A DNA stretch of 64,000 nucleotides from Artemia franciscana (taxonomy: Eukaryota > Arthropoda > Branchiopoda > Anostraca > Artemiidae). The stretch is taken from assembly GCF_032884065.1 (NCBI RefSeq), contig NC_088863.1, positions 62,193,512 to 62,257,511 on the forward strand, given 5' to 3'. The position numbers were made by a program, and so were the translations under genes. This document shows positions 12,400-24,200 of the stretch, one piece after another; position 1 is the stretch's first letter; every line of letters begins with the position of its first letter. The notes beneath the pieces are model-generated. The model did not search any database, was not told where the DNA came from, and saw only the letters and a list, made by a program, of their open reading frames with translations.

Positions 12400-14345
12400 G
12401 TATCCCAGGGGTGCATCATCAGAGTGGCCTAGCTAATATTAGACCAAGACCAATATTTGGAAAGATCATCATTTGAGAAATTGACTGGAAACATATTAAC
12501 CCACTTTATACTTATTAAGATGCTTCAATCAGGAGAGTTCCTTGACTCTTGCCAGAAATAGTAACAAATATAGCCTAGTGGTGAATCACTTTAGCCATTA
12601 AGGGGAGGGGGCTGGATGCAATAATGATGATAGCAATAATTTACTAGCAGAGAACACTGACTAATGAAAAGGCTACTTTTATTTTCATCTGATTTCTGCC
12701 CAATAACAGCCTAGGCTATAACTTTAGCCTGGACTACTGTCTAAGCAAGTTTGGGGGTAGTAAAGGCCAATAGGATGGCATATTCCATTAAATCAGGTTA
12801 ATTATAATGAAGATAAGGTTAATAGATCTAAAAACTTACAGTTCGAAAAAAATAGCTCAGAAAGATTGTTTAATGTTGTTAGGTCAACTGGTTCTCCGGA
12901 ATGTTGTAATTCAACACAAATACCCAAAGGGTTTAAACCCAAAAGAATGCCAAAATAGCTTTGCTGGCCGGCAGTAATGAAAATGATAAATTTATTAAAA
13001 TATATAATAGATGGCAATACATTTTGCTTTTAACGATAATGATTTATTTCTAGCATCCAGGTTCAGCTCACACGATTTATATTGTATATTTCAATGGTGT
13101 AATTATAAGTGAGAAAACGTACAAAATATCTTTTGTTTTCATTTAAAAAAAATGAGGCTTATAAACTTTTACAAGGTTTTTAGGAGTTTAGGTTTTCTGT
13201 AAGCGGTAATCTCTATGTGTTGTAAGTTCGACCTGGTTATTCATTTTAATTTATGTTCATTTTATAATTGTTTGACCTATCTACAGCAGTGTCTGTTGTC
13301 TTTATATTCGAAATGTTTATATTTTTTCATTACCTACTTGTCCCGTCTGTCACTCTTTTACCAATTGTAATGTCTACTCATGTTAAATTTGAATTATTGC
13401 ATGACTTTTATTTTTTCTCGGCTTAGCTGTTGATAAATGGCTCATGGAATTTTTTTTCTGTAAACTAACTCTTCGGGAAATATTTTTTAACATTATTTCA
13501 TGTCCTTTATCAATTGGCATAGTTTTATTGATGGTTAATTCTAGAATTTTTCACGACTTAACAATTAAAATGTTTGATTCTAATGACAATTTTCGGCATT
13601 TGAATGTTAAGGCTAAGTTTCTGATCGGTAGCAGTTTTGCACAATAAAATTTCAAAAATATTTTCTTATTTAATTTAAAGATGAATAGCGAGAAAAATTA
13701 TTAGTCAAATAAATTGAAAATATGCATAAATTTTAATTTTTTTTTGTAAGGCTGATGCCATCACCACGCCTTTGAATTCTAAATTATCTTCATCATGGTT
13801 TTATTGAAACATTCCTTTGTATTTCTTTTAACTATTCTTTTTTAATAAATATATGCCAGGGTCATTTGAAAAAGAGGTGTCTGTTTTTCTGCCTTAAAAA
13901 AAGAAGAAGAAAAAAGGACGTCAGGGATCAATATAAACAAATTTGTTTTCCCTTTTCTCGTCTTAATTTAAGTTCTCTTGGCCATGTAATTTTGATTGCA
14001 GTATCTACGTGGCCTTGGATTTTAAAACAGGCCGTGAAGGTGAGTAAAAACGTGAATTTTTAGCGCTTAGTATTGATATAGCTATATTTAGTTCCAGTTT
14101 ATTTTGTCCTTGGTGAGGTCCCTGTGAACCAGTTTATTTACCCTGATAGATTTAAAATAAGTAACCGGGCTGAAAAAAGTATTACGAAGACTAGCTATTT
14201 GGAACAGAAAGTTTTTGGTCTATTTTGGGCGGAAACAGCTTTTTCTTTTCAAGTTTTTTTTTCAGTGTAAAGAAGTCTCCTTTGCCTAAAATAAAAGGGA
14301 TTTAAATTCTTTGATTCTTATTCCTTCCCCTAAATATAATACTTT
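12400..14345. other. AT-rich stretch, nothing recognised
   Basis: Open frames at 12802-13017, 13444-13647 and 13866-14063 have no recognisable domain, and their composition is that of the surrounding DNA. I see no supported feature. Confidence 0.4.
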
Positions 14346-14349
14346 GAAT

Positions 14350-15250
14350 TCCCTTGGTCTCCCACAGAGATCAATCCTCCCATGAACGTTTTAACCAATT
14401 TCTCAGTCGTTCAAATGATATCACAGATACACTATTTTGATAACCTGGGTGAACATACAGTCTTTTGATCTACTATACTACTTCCTCATGGATAGATCAG
14501 AACATCTCTATGGGTTAATAGTGCCAAAACATTAAAGTAGATTGGAGGCAAAATTTTGCTGGTCCCCTCATCCCCTAGCTCTGAACGCAATCTATTGAAT
14601 CCTCATGGCTCCTTCCAAATCATAAAAAAAAATCATCTCGATCCCTACAAGTGTTTCCAAGATGTTATAGATATTCCATTTAAATAGCCTGGATGCATAG
14701 TTCCATAGTCTGAAAACTTCATCCATCCTTAGTCAAAATGTGAGGTCTACTTGGCCATTCAACACTCCATGAGAATTTCAACTCTATCCCCCAATCTGTT
14801 CTTGTAAACATTTTATATGTTTAATATCATATATAGAACACCATTATTTCCCCTTGAAGTAAAAATTTGTCCAATCCTCTGACACTCCTTGAAAATTTCA
14901 AATTGGTATCCCAAGGCAATCCCGAGAAAGTGCAGATACTCAATTTTGATTATCTGGTACCACATATATTTTGATCTGTCTTTACCTTACTACGTAGACG
15001 TGAACATATTCCAATTGAAATAGAAGCTCATAGTGCAGATTTTTCAGATGGATTGAAGACATAGCATTTATAGCAGCTCCCTCCAAATACAAAATCCAGT
15101 CAATCACCTTCCCCCAACGCTGCCAATAAGTTTCAACGACAAACCTCCAAGATATTTCCTAGATATTGAAGAAAAGCGATTTCGATAGCCTGAATACGAA
15201 TACCATCGTTCGACATACCTCAGCCCTCTCTCCTTCTTCAAAATTTGAGA
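14350..15250. repeat. Degenerate ~110-130-bp dispersed/tandem repeats
   Basis: Recurring blocks of the type CAGATACACTATTTTGATAA then CCTGG-x-GA-x-CATA, followed by TTTGATCT and a CCTTGAAAATTTCAA-like segment. The same pattern, with GAGATATTTCAGATACACC-like starts and GACAACATGGA, recurs at 43850-45180 and near 46250. It is non-coding and family unknown. It resembles a diverged satellite-like repeat that is also dispersed. Confidence 0.4.
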
Positions 15251-17080
15251 TTCTTCAAAATCAGATTTCGGAAAACGTTGCAGATAAACAGTTGGGTGAA
15301 CAGTCTTGACCCGAGGTCTTTCAGATAAAAATTTGAACTCGAACGAAAAAAATGGATTTTATCGGATTTTTTTTTTTTTTGGGGGGGGGGATGCCTTCAG
15401 TATGAAAGTTCCATTTGCCAGGGAACTGTGAGTGCAATTTTCAAGCCACTCAGAGAAAATTTTCCTAGCTAAAAGATCATTTCTTCCAAAAAATTCAGTG
15501 TGTATTAGGGTATTCTTCGCCCTGGAACTTAAGAACGCAAGTTATAAGCTGCTTGGAAAAAAGCTTCTTACCCTTAGCCAGGTTTCGTTTTCAGAAAAGC
15601 CATTTTTATTTACTTTCCATTTGTGTTGGTGAAAATACAAAAAAGGAACTATTTTCAATGAAAAAAACAAAAGGATATTTATCGAAATATAATTGATGGT
15701 AAAAAATATAGGGGGAGGGTAATTAGCTATCCCTCTCTACAAAACAATACTTTCTATCACTTCATTTTTAATCAGCTGGACATAGCCACAATTTTAATCT
15801 TTTTTTTTTGCGTGCATGAAGAACAAGAAGCTTGTCAGTTTGCATGATTCGCTCGATAGCTTGAAAAAAAAAATCTGACACAGGAAGGACATTACTCTTG
15901 GAAACATTTAATGATAAAGCAAAGCAAAATGGACATTACAGGTTGAATACCATACCATATTTTTCTTAGTAGGTGTCTAAACACCGAACATACATTTGCC
16001 TGATAACGGGTTCGACCAACAATTTTTTTCACCCTCCAATTGGCTATAAAGGAAGGACCTGTGAATAGAAAAAAAAATCCGCGAACAAGCTTTGCAAACA
16101 TTCTAAACAATGTTTTACTGGTAATTAGTTGAAGTGAGTTTTGACAGTCTATTTGAAGTTCTCATCAGTTGAGAAGCTTACATCAACGTTCAACAGTTTA
16201 AAGATTATAGCAATATTTTTTTGGGACCAAAAAGGTACATTTCGTCTTAATTTTTTGTAAATGGGAACAATTATTGCAGTTTCGTATTATGAAACTTTTA
16301 AACTCATACAGATCCAAAACAGAATCAGAGGTATTACGGCTATATCCAGGACTTTTCTTGGGAGGGAGAGAGGGAGTAGCATTATTTTTTTTTGAACGGG
16401 GTTTCACAAACGCTTAAAAACACATCAGATATATTTTTATTGTGTTTTTACGAGTCAAACAAACGTTTCAGGAGGAAGAGAGGGGTAAAACGTCCTAACC
16501 CTCCCCCGAATATGACCTTGAGAAGTATAATAGCTGTTCAAATTGTTTAGATTCAATTCAATGCCTAATCTAGCAGTGTTCTTGAGGAATTTAAAGTGGA
16601 CATTTTCACCTATCATTTAGTCCCAACTTAGCACCAAGCGACTTCCCCGTTTTTATTTTATGTATTTTTGCGAATTATAACATTTTCCTCGTTGCAATTA
16701 TTCTCCGTATTATGAAGAATGAAGTGATTTCTTAACATGTTTCCTTCTCTAGGCTTATACCAAAATGGCGTTCTTTTAGTTTTGGTTTTAAGGTTGATTT
16801 TTTCTGTATTTTTTATTCTGCACTGAAGACGGTCAAGGGGAGGTCTCGACCAAAATATCTGCACATTATTCTTCAATTTTTCACTAGCTGCTTTACCATC
16901 ATTTTCTCTTCTTCACGAATCTATTCCTTAGCTAAAGTTAAAAGGATCTGGTCTCGTCAAAGAGAGGTCCTTAACGAAGACAAGGTTTTGAACATACAAT
17001 CCTTATGTCGTGTTTTTCCGCCAAATGAGTCAATTGTTCCCCTATGTTGTTTTCGAAAAAAAAACAACACTTTTCTCTGA
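15251..17080. other. AT-rich stretch; one hammerhead-like motif
   Basis: No gene is recognised. At 16823-16860 the plus strand has CTGAAGACGGTC, a short spacer, then GACCAAAATATCT. The layout matches the hammerhead-like motif in the palindromic insertion at 31560-32068, but here the core is altered. Confidence 0.35.
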
Positions 17081-17185
17081 GTTTCAATGGTTGAATGGTT
17101 GCCCAGGTTTCCAGCTTGTCTGTAAAAAACAAAACGGAAAGGCTGCATTACTCGTCTATTTCGCCTGGGTTCAATTCCTAAACAT
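17080..17185 (+). repeat. Possible tRNA-derived SINE head (A box and B box)
   Basis: TGGTTGAATGG at 17088-17098 resembles a pol III A box (TGGYNNAGTGG) and GGTTCAATTCC at 17168-17178 is close to the B box (GGTTCGANTCC). The 70-nt separation is longer than in ordinary tRNAs, and no cloverleaf is evident, so this is at best a SINE-like promoter relic. Confidence 0.25.
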
Positions 17186-18098
17186 GACACAAAATGCACC
17201 AGTCTTGCCTCAACAAAATATATCCATCGGTGCTTATGAGAACCATTTTTTTTTCTCTCAAATTTTAAATTACAGAGAAGGCAAACGGGAGAAAATGCAA
17301 AAATTCGGATGACTATCAGAAGTCTGCATTGATAAAATAAAGATTCGGGAATGCTTTTCATAATTATCCAGTGTTTTCCCATATTGCAGAAAATACCCAA
17401 TCAGTTTTCTAAAAAGCAAAACTGCAGTTGTTTCTTTCGATGCTAATAAAAAGAATTCTATACTGAGTAGGAATCTACTCAAAAAGAAGGATTTTCCAGA
17501 AAATCTCTTAAAAAGGGAAGAATTAAAACAATATTAACCTCAATATGACTACAACAGGACAGTCGTTTACACGAATGAATTTTTAAGTGCAATCACTTTT
17601 TTTCTGATAAGTAGTTCCAGCAAATTCCAGCCAATACTTTTGATTTTCAGCAAATACTTTGGAATCCAGTGGTTTAAACCCAAACAGGAACAAAATCAAG
17701 CATTCCCAGTCTGAAAAATTTCTGACTGAGAATCTCAGCATGCCTCCATAAAGCTAAAAAAATTCTAAAGTATGTGCAAAAAGAGCTGACAGTCCCCAAA
17801 ATGGAATAAGAACACTTTTTGTTTCTATATCCAGCCCTAAAAATTCTTTTTTAATGCTTCATCTATTTCATCACTTGCAAAAACTACTATTACCAGTGCC
17901 ACATAAATTTCGGATTTAGGCATGTGTATTTTTTTTATTTATTACAAATTCTTCGAAAGCCATTCAGAAAGCTCACTCCACCTCTTATAAACACCGATTA
18001 TGGTTTCAAAATACCCACTGCCCACTAAAAAAACTTACAAAAATTCCTAATAATACTGAGAGTGCAATTAAAGAGACTTAAAACTGATGATGTCATAA

Positions 18099-18104
18099 TT
18101 TATT
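18099..18104 (-). promoter_or_regulatory. NDUFB10: Candidate poly(A) signal of NDUFB10
   Basis: AATAAA on the minus strand, about 73 nt downstream of the NDUFB10 stop codon (18177-18179). Position and hexamer fit, but AATAAA is common in AT-rich DNA. Confidence 0.45.
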
Positions 18105-18176
18105 TATACCTAAATTTACACAGTTGCACTGAGCGTTTGAAACTAGCATGGACCAAGGAAACAATTCTAAATGGCC

Positions 18177-18292
18177 CTATACAGACTCTTTCATTCCTGT
18201 GCCGATTGGCCCGTGTCGCCTCTCCCAAGCCATTCTATGTTTTTGTCTCATAAAAGCGTCAATCACTGTGCCTCGAACACCAATTTCACCGT
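18177..18292 (-). CDS. NDUFB10: NDUFB10 coding exon 4 (last coding exon)
   Basis: Completes codon 124 as TAC (Tyr), then encodes GEIGVRGTVIDAFMRQKHRM and AWERRHGPIGTGMKESV, followed by TAG. The acceptor is CTTTTGTTTTCAG with CAG at 18293-18295. This acceptor is the last of five copies of a 33-bp repeat (see the repeat entry). The open frame continues upstream through all five copies, so a longer exon 4 is possible. Confidence 0.92.
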
Positions 18293-21200
18293 CTGAAAAC
18301 AAAAGTATATGATTAACAGCACCGTCTGAAAATAAAAGTATATAATTAACAGCACCGTCTGAAAATAAAAGTATATGATTAACAGCACCGTCTGAAAATA
18401 AAAGTATATGATTAACAGCACCGTCTGAAAATAAAAGTATATGATTAACAGTGATCCAAAAGAGTAATTCAGTAGAACCCCTAAACCCCTGGATCTGACC
18501 TTGACTGAGTATGACAAATATCGATGTGAACAACAGGAAAAAACTACGTCAGTGATGATGATAGCGTTTATTTTATGTTTAAGTGACCGTGATCAAAATC
18601 AATTTTGGAGCCGTTTGAATTAAAAACTATTGCAAGATTTTGAATTATTATTTCATGGCTATTCAACTTTTGTTTGACAGAAACAACCAAATCATAGAGA
18701 TTTCATTTTGAAATTAAAATTACAGATTTAATATGAACAAGGGAATAAAATCTTCTTCGCAGATCCATGAAATGAAGCTTGAAGATTAAACAAACTTTAA
18801 GGTAACATACGCAAAACAAAACTAATTAATAAAACTAAAGAAAGTAAGAGGTGCAAAAGAAAAAATCAAACTCAGAATAATTAACACTAGTTTCTAACTT
18901 TGTCCCAAACACTGTATTTTTGCCAGTTTTTTTTTTAAATTTAAATTGCAAAAAAATACAATTAACACGGTCCTTCCTTTTTAATTTGGGACAAAATTGA
19001 GACACAGTTTAATTATGATACCATACCCCTGCCAAAGGCTATTGAAACTATGAAAAGAGAAACAAACAAATAGAAGGGAACAATAATAATTTGAAAAATT
19101 GGGTGCACATTGTATAATTTGACCTTCTCAAGTACCCTTGCCGTTTCTGGATTATGACCTTGTGAAATCCTGGGAATCTATGCCTAAAAAACGATATTCA
19201 ATGAGTTTTTTTTTAGTAAAACTAATCCAAGAACAATGGATAATTGGCATAATCAGGATAATAGTGGGAATTCCGTCGACTCTGGAGACATTCTAGCCTT
19301 GGACTTTGGGGGAGGGGGCAACAAAGGGTACGAGAGATATTTTGAATCATGTTTGGGGTTTAATGTAAACTTATTAATAATCTGAGGATTAACAGTCGTT
19401 TAAATGAATTCAGAGCGATATCACATCTTTTACGCCGGCCTTATTTGATACCTGTTCTAGGGCGGATTCAGTGTTTTTGATGTGAGTTTAGCTTGATAAA
19501 GATAAATACAGCGGCAAATTTCAACTGTTTGCCTGTTGGTAGCTGTGTTCTAGATCCTGCTGGAAATATAGCTGTTACCCGTGGTTTATTTAAACGGCGT
19601 GTATTGCAGCACTTTGCTTCACGTCGGTAAGTAAATGAGCCAATTAAGTTAGACTTATTTATTATATTTATTGAATCTAAGGTGGTCCAAAAGAAGAATA
19701 AACACAATGTTTTCTGGTTTGTCTTCGGATGGTATTACCTTGAAGTCTGGGTGATAGCTTGTCGGAAGTTTTACCAACAGTTAAAGATAATGCTAAAACC
19801 TTCGCTGCCCTTAATTAGAGTATGAAGACAATGGAGGATCAGATTTCTAAACTGGAACCTGTGACTCAGGACTCTGTTAGAGAAGTCGCCATCTGAAAGC
19901 CACAGGTGGATAGAGTACGATCAATAACAGAGGATTTAAAGCTTCGAGTACATGTCTTGAGTGACGAATGTGCGAACGTAAAGGCACAATTGAGCACTAT
20001 GTGGCAAGTGCTTATGATGGATGAAAGTAAAGAGACCGATAAGAATATACTAATTCGGAATATTTCGGCTAAGGATAGTGATGATGCAATGACGCAAAAA
20101 CACTGCTTGAAGACACCGTTTCACAAAGACCTGAAATGAGTGTGAATCTCGAATGCTCAGTGATGGAAGGTAACTCGGTAAAAAAGTTTTTGAAAGTTAA
20201 GGTAAAAGTTAAGGAATTGAAGTGAGAGATATTAATGAATGCACGGCGACTTCGTGATAAAACAGTGGTGAATCTGTCGAATATTCACCTAACTGATGAT
20301 TTCCGATACCTGTACGAGAAACTCGTAAAAAATTGTTTGCATACCGGAATAAATTGCGCACACTTGCAATACAAAGCCTTGAAGCATCGGGCACGAAATC
20401 TGTCCCACCCTATTTATGTTTTATTGATTTTGTAAATTGTTTTTTGGTGGAGTGAAATGAGGGTAAAAAGTCATTTTTATTTTCGTGAAATTTAACTGTA
20501 ATTGATTAGTGACATGATGTAGGTCTGGCGCAACCATTCTGAATTGGCTGCGATCTAACAATGGTTTTATCCATGGTTCTTGGGAATCTGGATATAATGT
20601 TGTGTGATTATAAAAGGTTTTTTTTTTTTTTTTTTTTTTTTTGGAAATATTACTGTTTAGGAGCGCAGTCAGGTTGCTAAGATATTTTTGTGGGAAAGTG
20701 GATAAGGAAACAACTGAGCTACTTGAGAGAAACCCTGTTGACTTTTATGCTAAGGTGCATGTTGTGTTGAGAGAAAGGTTTGGTGAAGAGAGTAGAAGGG
20801 AGAAGATTGAGTCATTGAAATAAATATTTGCAAGTGAGTTAATGTGTAGTTAAAGTATTCGATATAAGAGTGAGTTGGTTATGTTTCACCTTGATTTTAG
20901 GGGGCTAAACAGTTTGCAGTCATATTTGTCTGAGTGAGTTCGAAATGGCACAGATATTCAAATTTTAGGAATGACTGAGACATGGTTGAATTCTTCAAAT
21001 GAAGCACTGCTTGATATTAATGGTAAAATTTTTTTTTGGATAAATAGGAGAACGCGGAAGCATGGTGGATTGGGTACACACGTGAAGTCGGACCTGGAGG
21101 TAAAGTTAAGGAAGGATTTGTCTCTTTATTTAAAATTGTGTTTGAGAGCATTGTACTGGAACTAAAGCTGATGCAGTCTAGTATTTATTTAGTTGCTTCA

Positions 21201-24200
21201 AATAGACCCCCATCTTCTGATCTTTTCCGTTTTTTGCAATTGTTGGAGGAGCAATTAGAAAAGTTGCCGGTTTCAATTTATTCACGTGTGATTATGGGGA
21301 CTTCAATGTTGATTTAAATAAGGATGATGTAGACTATCGTCTTTTTTGTGATAATTTGTTGAATCGTAGTTAGTTCCTATCTATTACCATTTGTACGAGG
21401 ATAACTGTAACTAGTGCGACAGTTATTGATAATATTTTCCTGAATATGAAGCAGAATTTTAAAATCCATACCCCGCGTGTACTCGTAAATGACGTGTCTG
21501 ATCACTGTGCCGTTCTGGTTTCATACCAGCAGCAGAGAACTTCGACACAATCCCGTGAATCTGAAAACACTAGAGCGTATTTTAACCAGAAAACGTTGCC
21601 TAAATTGAAATCTGAATTAGAAAAAGCTGACTAGAACTCTCTAGATGAGCGTCATTCTTATGCCTAGAACTAGAGAAGTGGTAAAGGAGAATGGTTTCAG
21701 TTCTTGAAGAAACTTGTGTGAAGGTAGCTCATGCTAAAAAGAAAAAAGATATTCCAAAGAAACCATGGATGAGGAGAGGACCTTGTGAATTCCGTAAATA
21801 AAAGACATCAACTTTATATGATAGGTGTTTTGATTCATTATGATATTCACCATTAAATCTACACGAAACATAATATTGCTCTAAATAAGTCATTACAGAA
21901 AGCGAAACATGGATATTTTAGAAAACCATGGAAATCCAGCTAAGACGTCGGAAATATTAGATTACCTATTGGTGAAAAGAAAGTATTATTACCAGAAATG
22001 AGTGGAAATCACGGTGCTAGTCAAATTGCCGATGAAATGGCTCAGCAGATTTCTCAAATCGGGGAAAAAGGTAAATTGCAAATTAAGAACCGGCTACAAG
22101 ATTGTTCTTTTGAGAAGCACTTACCAGACCCTAGTGATACTAGTCTTTTGCTTCAGAATACTAGTCAGCATGAGGTGACAGAAATTGTGAGTGAAATGCG
22201 AAACAGAACAAACAGAGCAGATGTGTTGTCTCTCAATTAACAAAATTAATTTAACAAATGGTTGTCTTATAAATAGTGAGTTTCCAGATCAGTTTAAACA
22301 TGCCAGACTAGTGCCATTGTATAAATATAATGACCAAGAAGATTTAAGCAATTATAGATGTATTTCGCTACTCCCTATTCTGTATCAAATCAAAAAAAAT
22401 ATTATATACACGAATGGGTGAGTTCTTGGAGAAGAAAAATCCTCTTTTAAGCAAACCATCAATTTGGATTCAGAAAAGGACACTTTACGGAGCATTCAGT
22501 TCAGTATATTCCTAAACATCTTGAAGGCGTTTGACACGGTGGACCACGTCATTCTTCTGAAAATGTTGGACAACTGTGGTATTAGAGGAATTGCCCTTAA
22601 ATCATTATAGATGAGGAACCGATCTATGTATGTGCAATTGAATGCTATGAAGTGAAGCAATTACCATGTTCGTTGTGGTGTTCCCCAGGGATGCCCACTC
22701 GGCACTCTTTTCTTCTCAATATATATGAATGACATGAATAAAGCAATCTATGATTTGACAATGAATGTTGGAAATGGAGATGAAACGAACAAACGTAGGA
22801 AATCTCTTGTACTGTTTGCTGATGATACGAACTTTTTAGCTGCGGAACGCATTGAAGCTCAGCCTTTAGGGACACTGAGTAGGGGCAAAATCTGGGGCAG
22901 ATCACCTTCATATTACTCCTGGATGAAAGAGCTTACAGTAGGAGACTCGACTTTAAGATGTCCGAAGTCAGTGAAATACCTAGGTGTAATAGTTGACGAA
23001 ATATTAAGTTTTTAAGAACATGCGCATTGTGTATCGTCAAAAGCTAAGCTTACAGAGTCAAGCCATTGACTCCCATCCCAAACCAAATAACTGACCGAGC
23101 TAGGGATTGAACCTGTACCCCTCGGGTTGGACTTCATGCTCTTTTGTGAATAAATTGTGTCATCATTGGAAAACAAAATGTAGAAGGAGTCACAGAACGA
23201 GAACTTTTTATCTGATTACATTATAATGAAGGAATAATCAAAAAAAAGTCAAGAGAATGGTCATTTGATCGCAAATTCTGGGACCTAGAAACCTTTTCAA
23301 GTGAATCTCCTAGTAAAGAGCAATAGCGTCTTAAAACAGCCTCCCGTTAGGATGAAACCAAAATCCCTAAATCTGCGTATTTCTATCGAAGGAAAAAACT
23401 AGGAGATAAAGAAAGATAGGAAAGTCGAGCTGAACAAGTAGCTGATAAAAATGGCACTATAAGAGAAAACGAGGAAAAAGAAAAACAAGAGAACAAGGAA
23501 AACAAGAAAAAAAATCTTATTTATAAGAAAAACAAGGACACTTTCAAATTGAGTGAGAAAAAAAAAAAGAAAAAAAAGATGTAAACACGATGAGAAAGTG
23601 GCAGCTCGTCGAGTTTTAGAAGTTAGACCAACGACGAGGAGTATCAGAAATTCTATTGTTATACCTGCTTCAGCAAGAGTTGAAGGTAAGCATGAAAACG
23701 ACAAGACATATCGACTTAAAACTAACAAGTTGGACTGTTAACACTCCGCAGAAACAACAAATGCCGGCATGATGAAGATCATCTACTTAAGAATATTAAG
23801 TCAGCACCCAAATGACAAACGACTCCAAAATAACGACAAAACAACTGCTGCTGCTGTTCATACTGGTGTTAATTTCAATTCAGGTCACATTTCAAATTCT
23901 TCTCATATAATCTTCTGTCATTCGTTTAAGGTTTTTTTATGCATCACTTCTCAGGCGCTTATTACTACATAAAAGAAATTAAGTGCCAAGATAAACTGTA
24001 TTTAACTTGATAAAACATTTACGTTATCAATCTAGGACATTTCCAGTCTATATGAAAGTATTAATGTACAAAATTTAATAGCAAGCACTGGGGGGTTTCT
24101 TTAGGAGCAGTTACTCCCATTACATCTTGGATCGGCCTGGGTGCAATTCCAAATAAAAGACCAGAAATTAAATTGGAAAAAACTTGTTAAAAAAGACAAG

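Noticed and set aside
16957-17400. 147-codon minus-strand open frame
   Set aside because: No domain is recognisable, it is antisense to a SINE-like A/B-box segment, and amino-acid composition is that of AT-rich non-coding DNA.
18177-18533. A single 118-codon open frame covering exon 4 and the 33-bp repeat as a stand-alone gene
   Set aside because: The frame upstream of 18292 is intron plus repeat. Splice sites and phases link exon 4 to exon 3, and the protein signature is the C-terminus of NDUFB10.
23058-23140. tRNA-like B box (GGTTCAATCC on the minus strand) just after the LINE
   Set aside because: No A box at a suitable distance and no cloverleaf. Too weak to call a tRNA or SINE.
23399-23728. 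109-codon minus-strand frame with Phe/Leu-rich, membrane-like composition
   Set aside because: It is the complement of an A/G-rich low-complexity tract, which yields Phe and Leu codons without selection.
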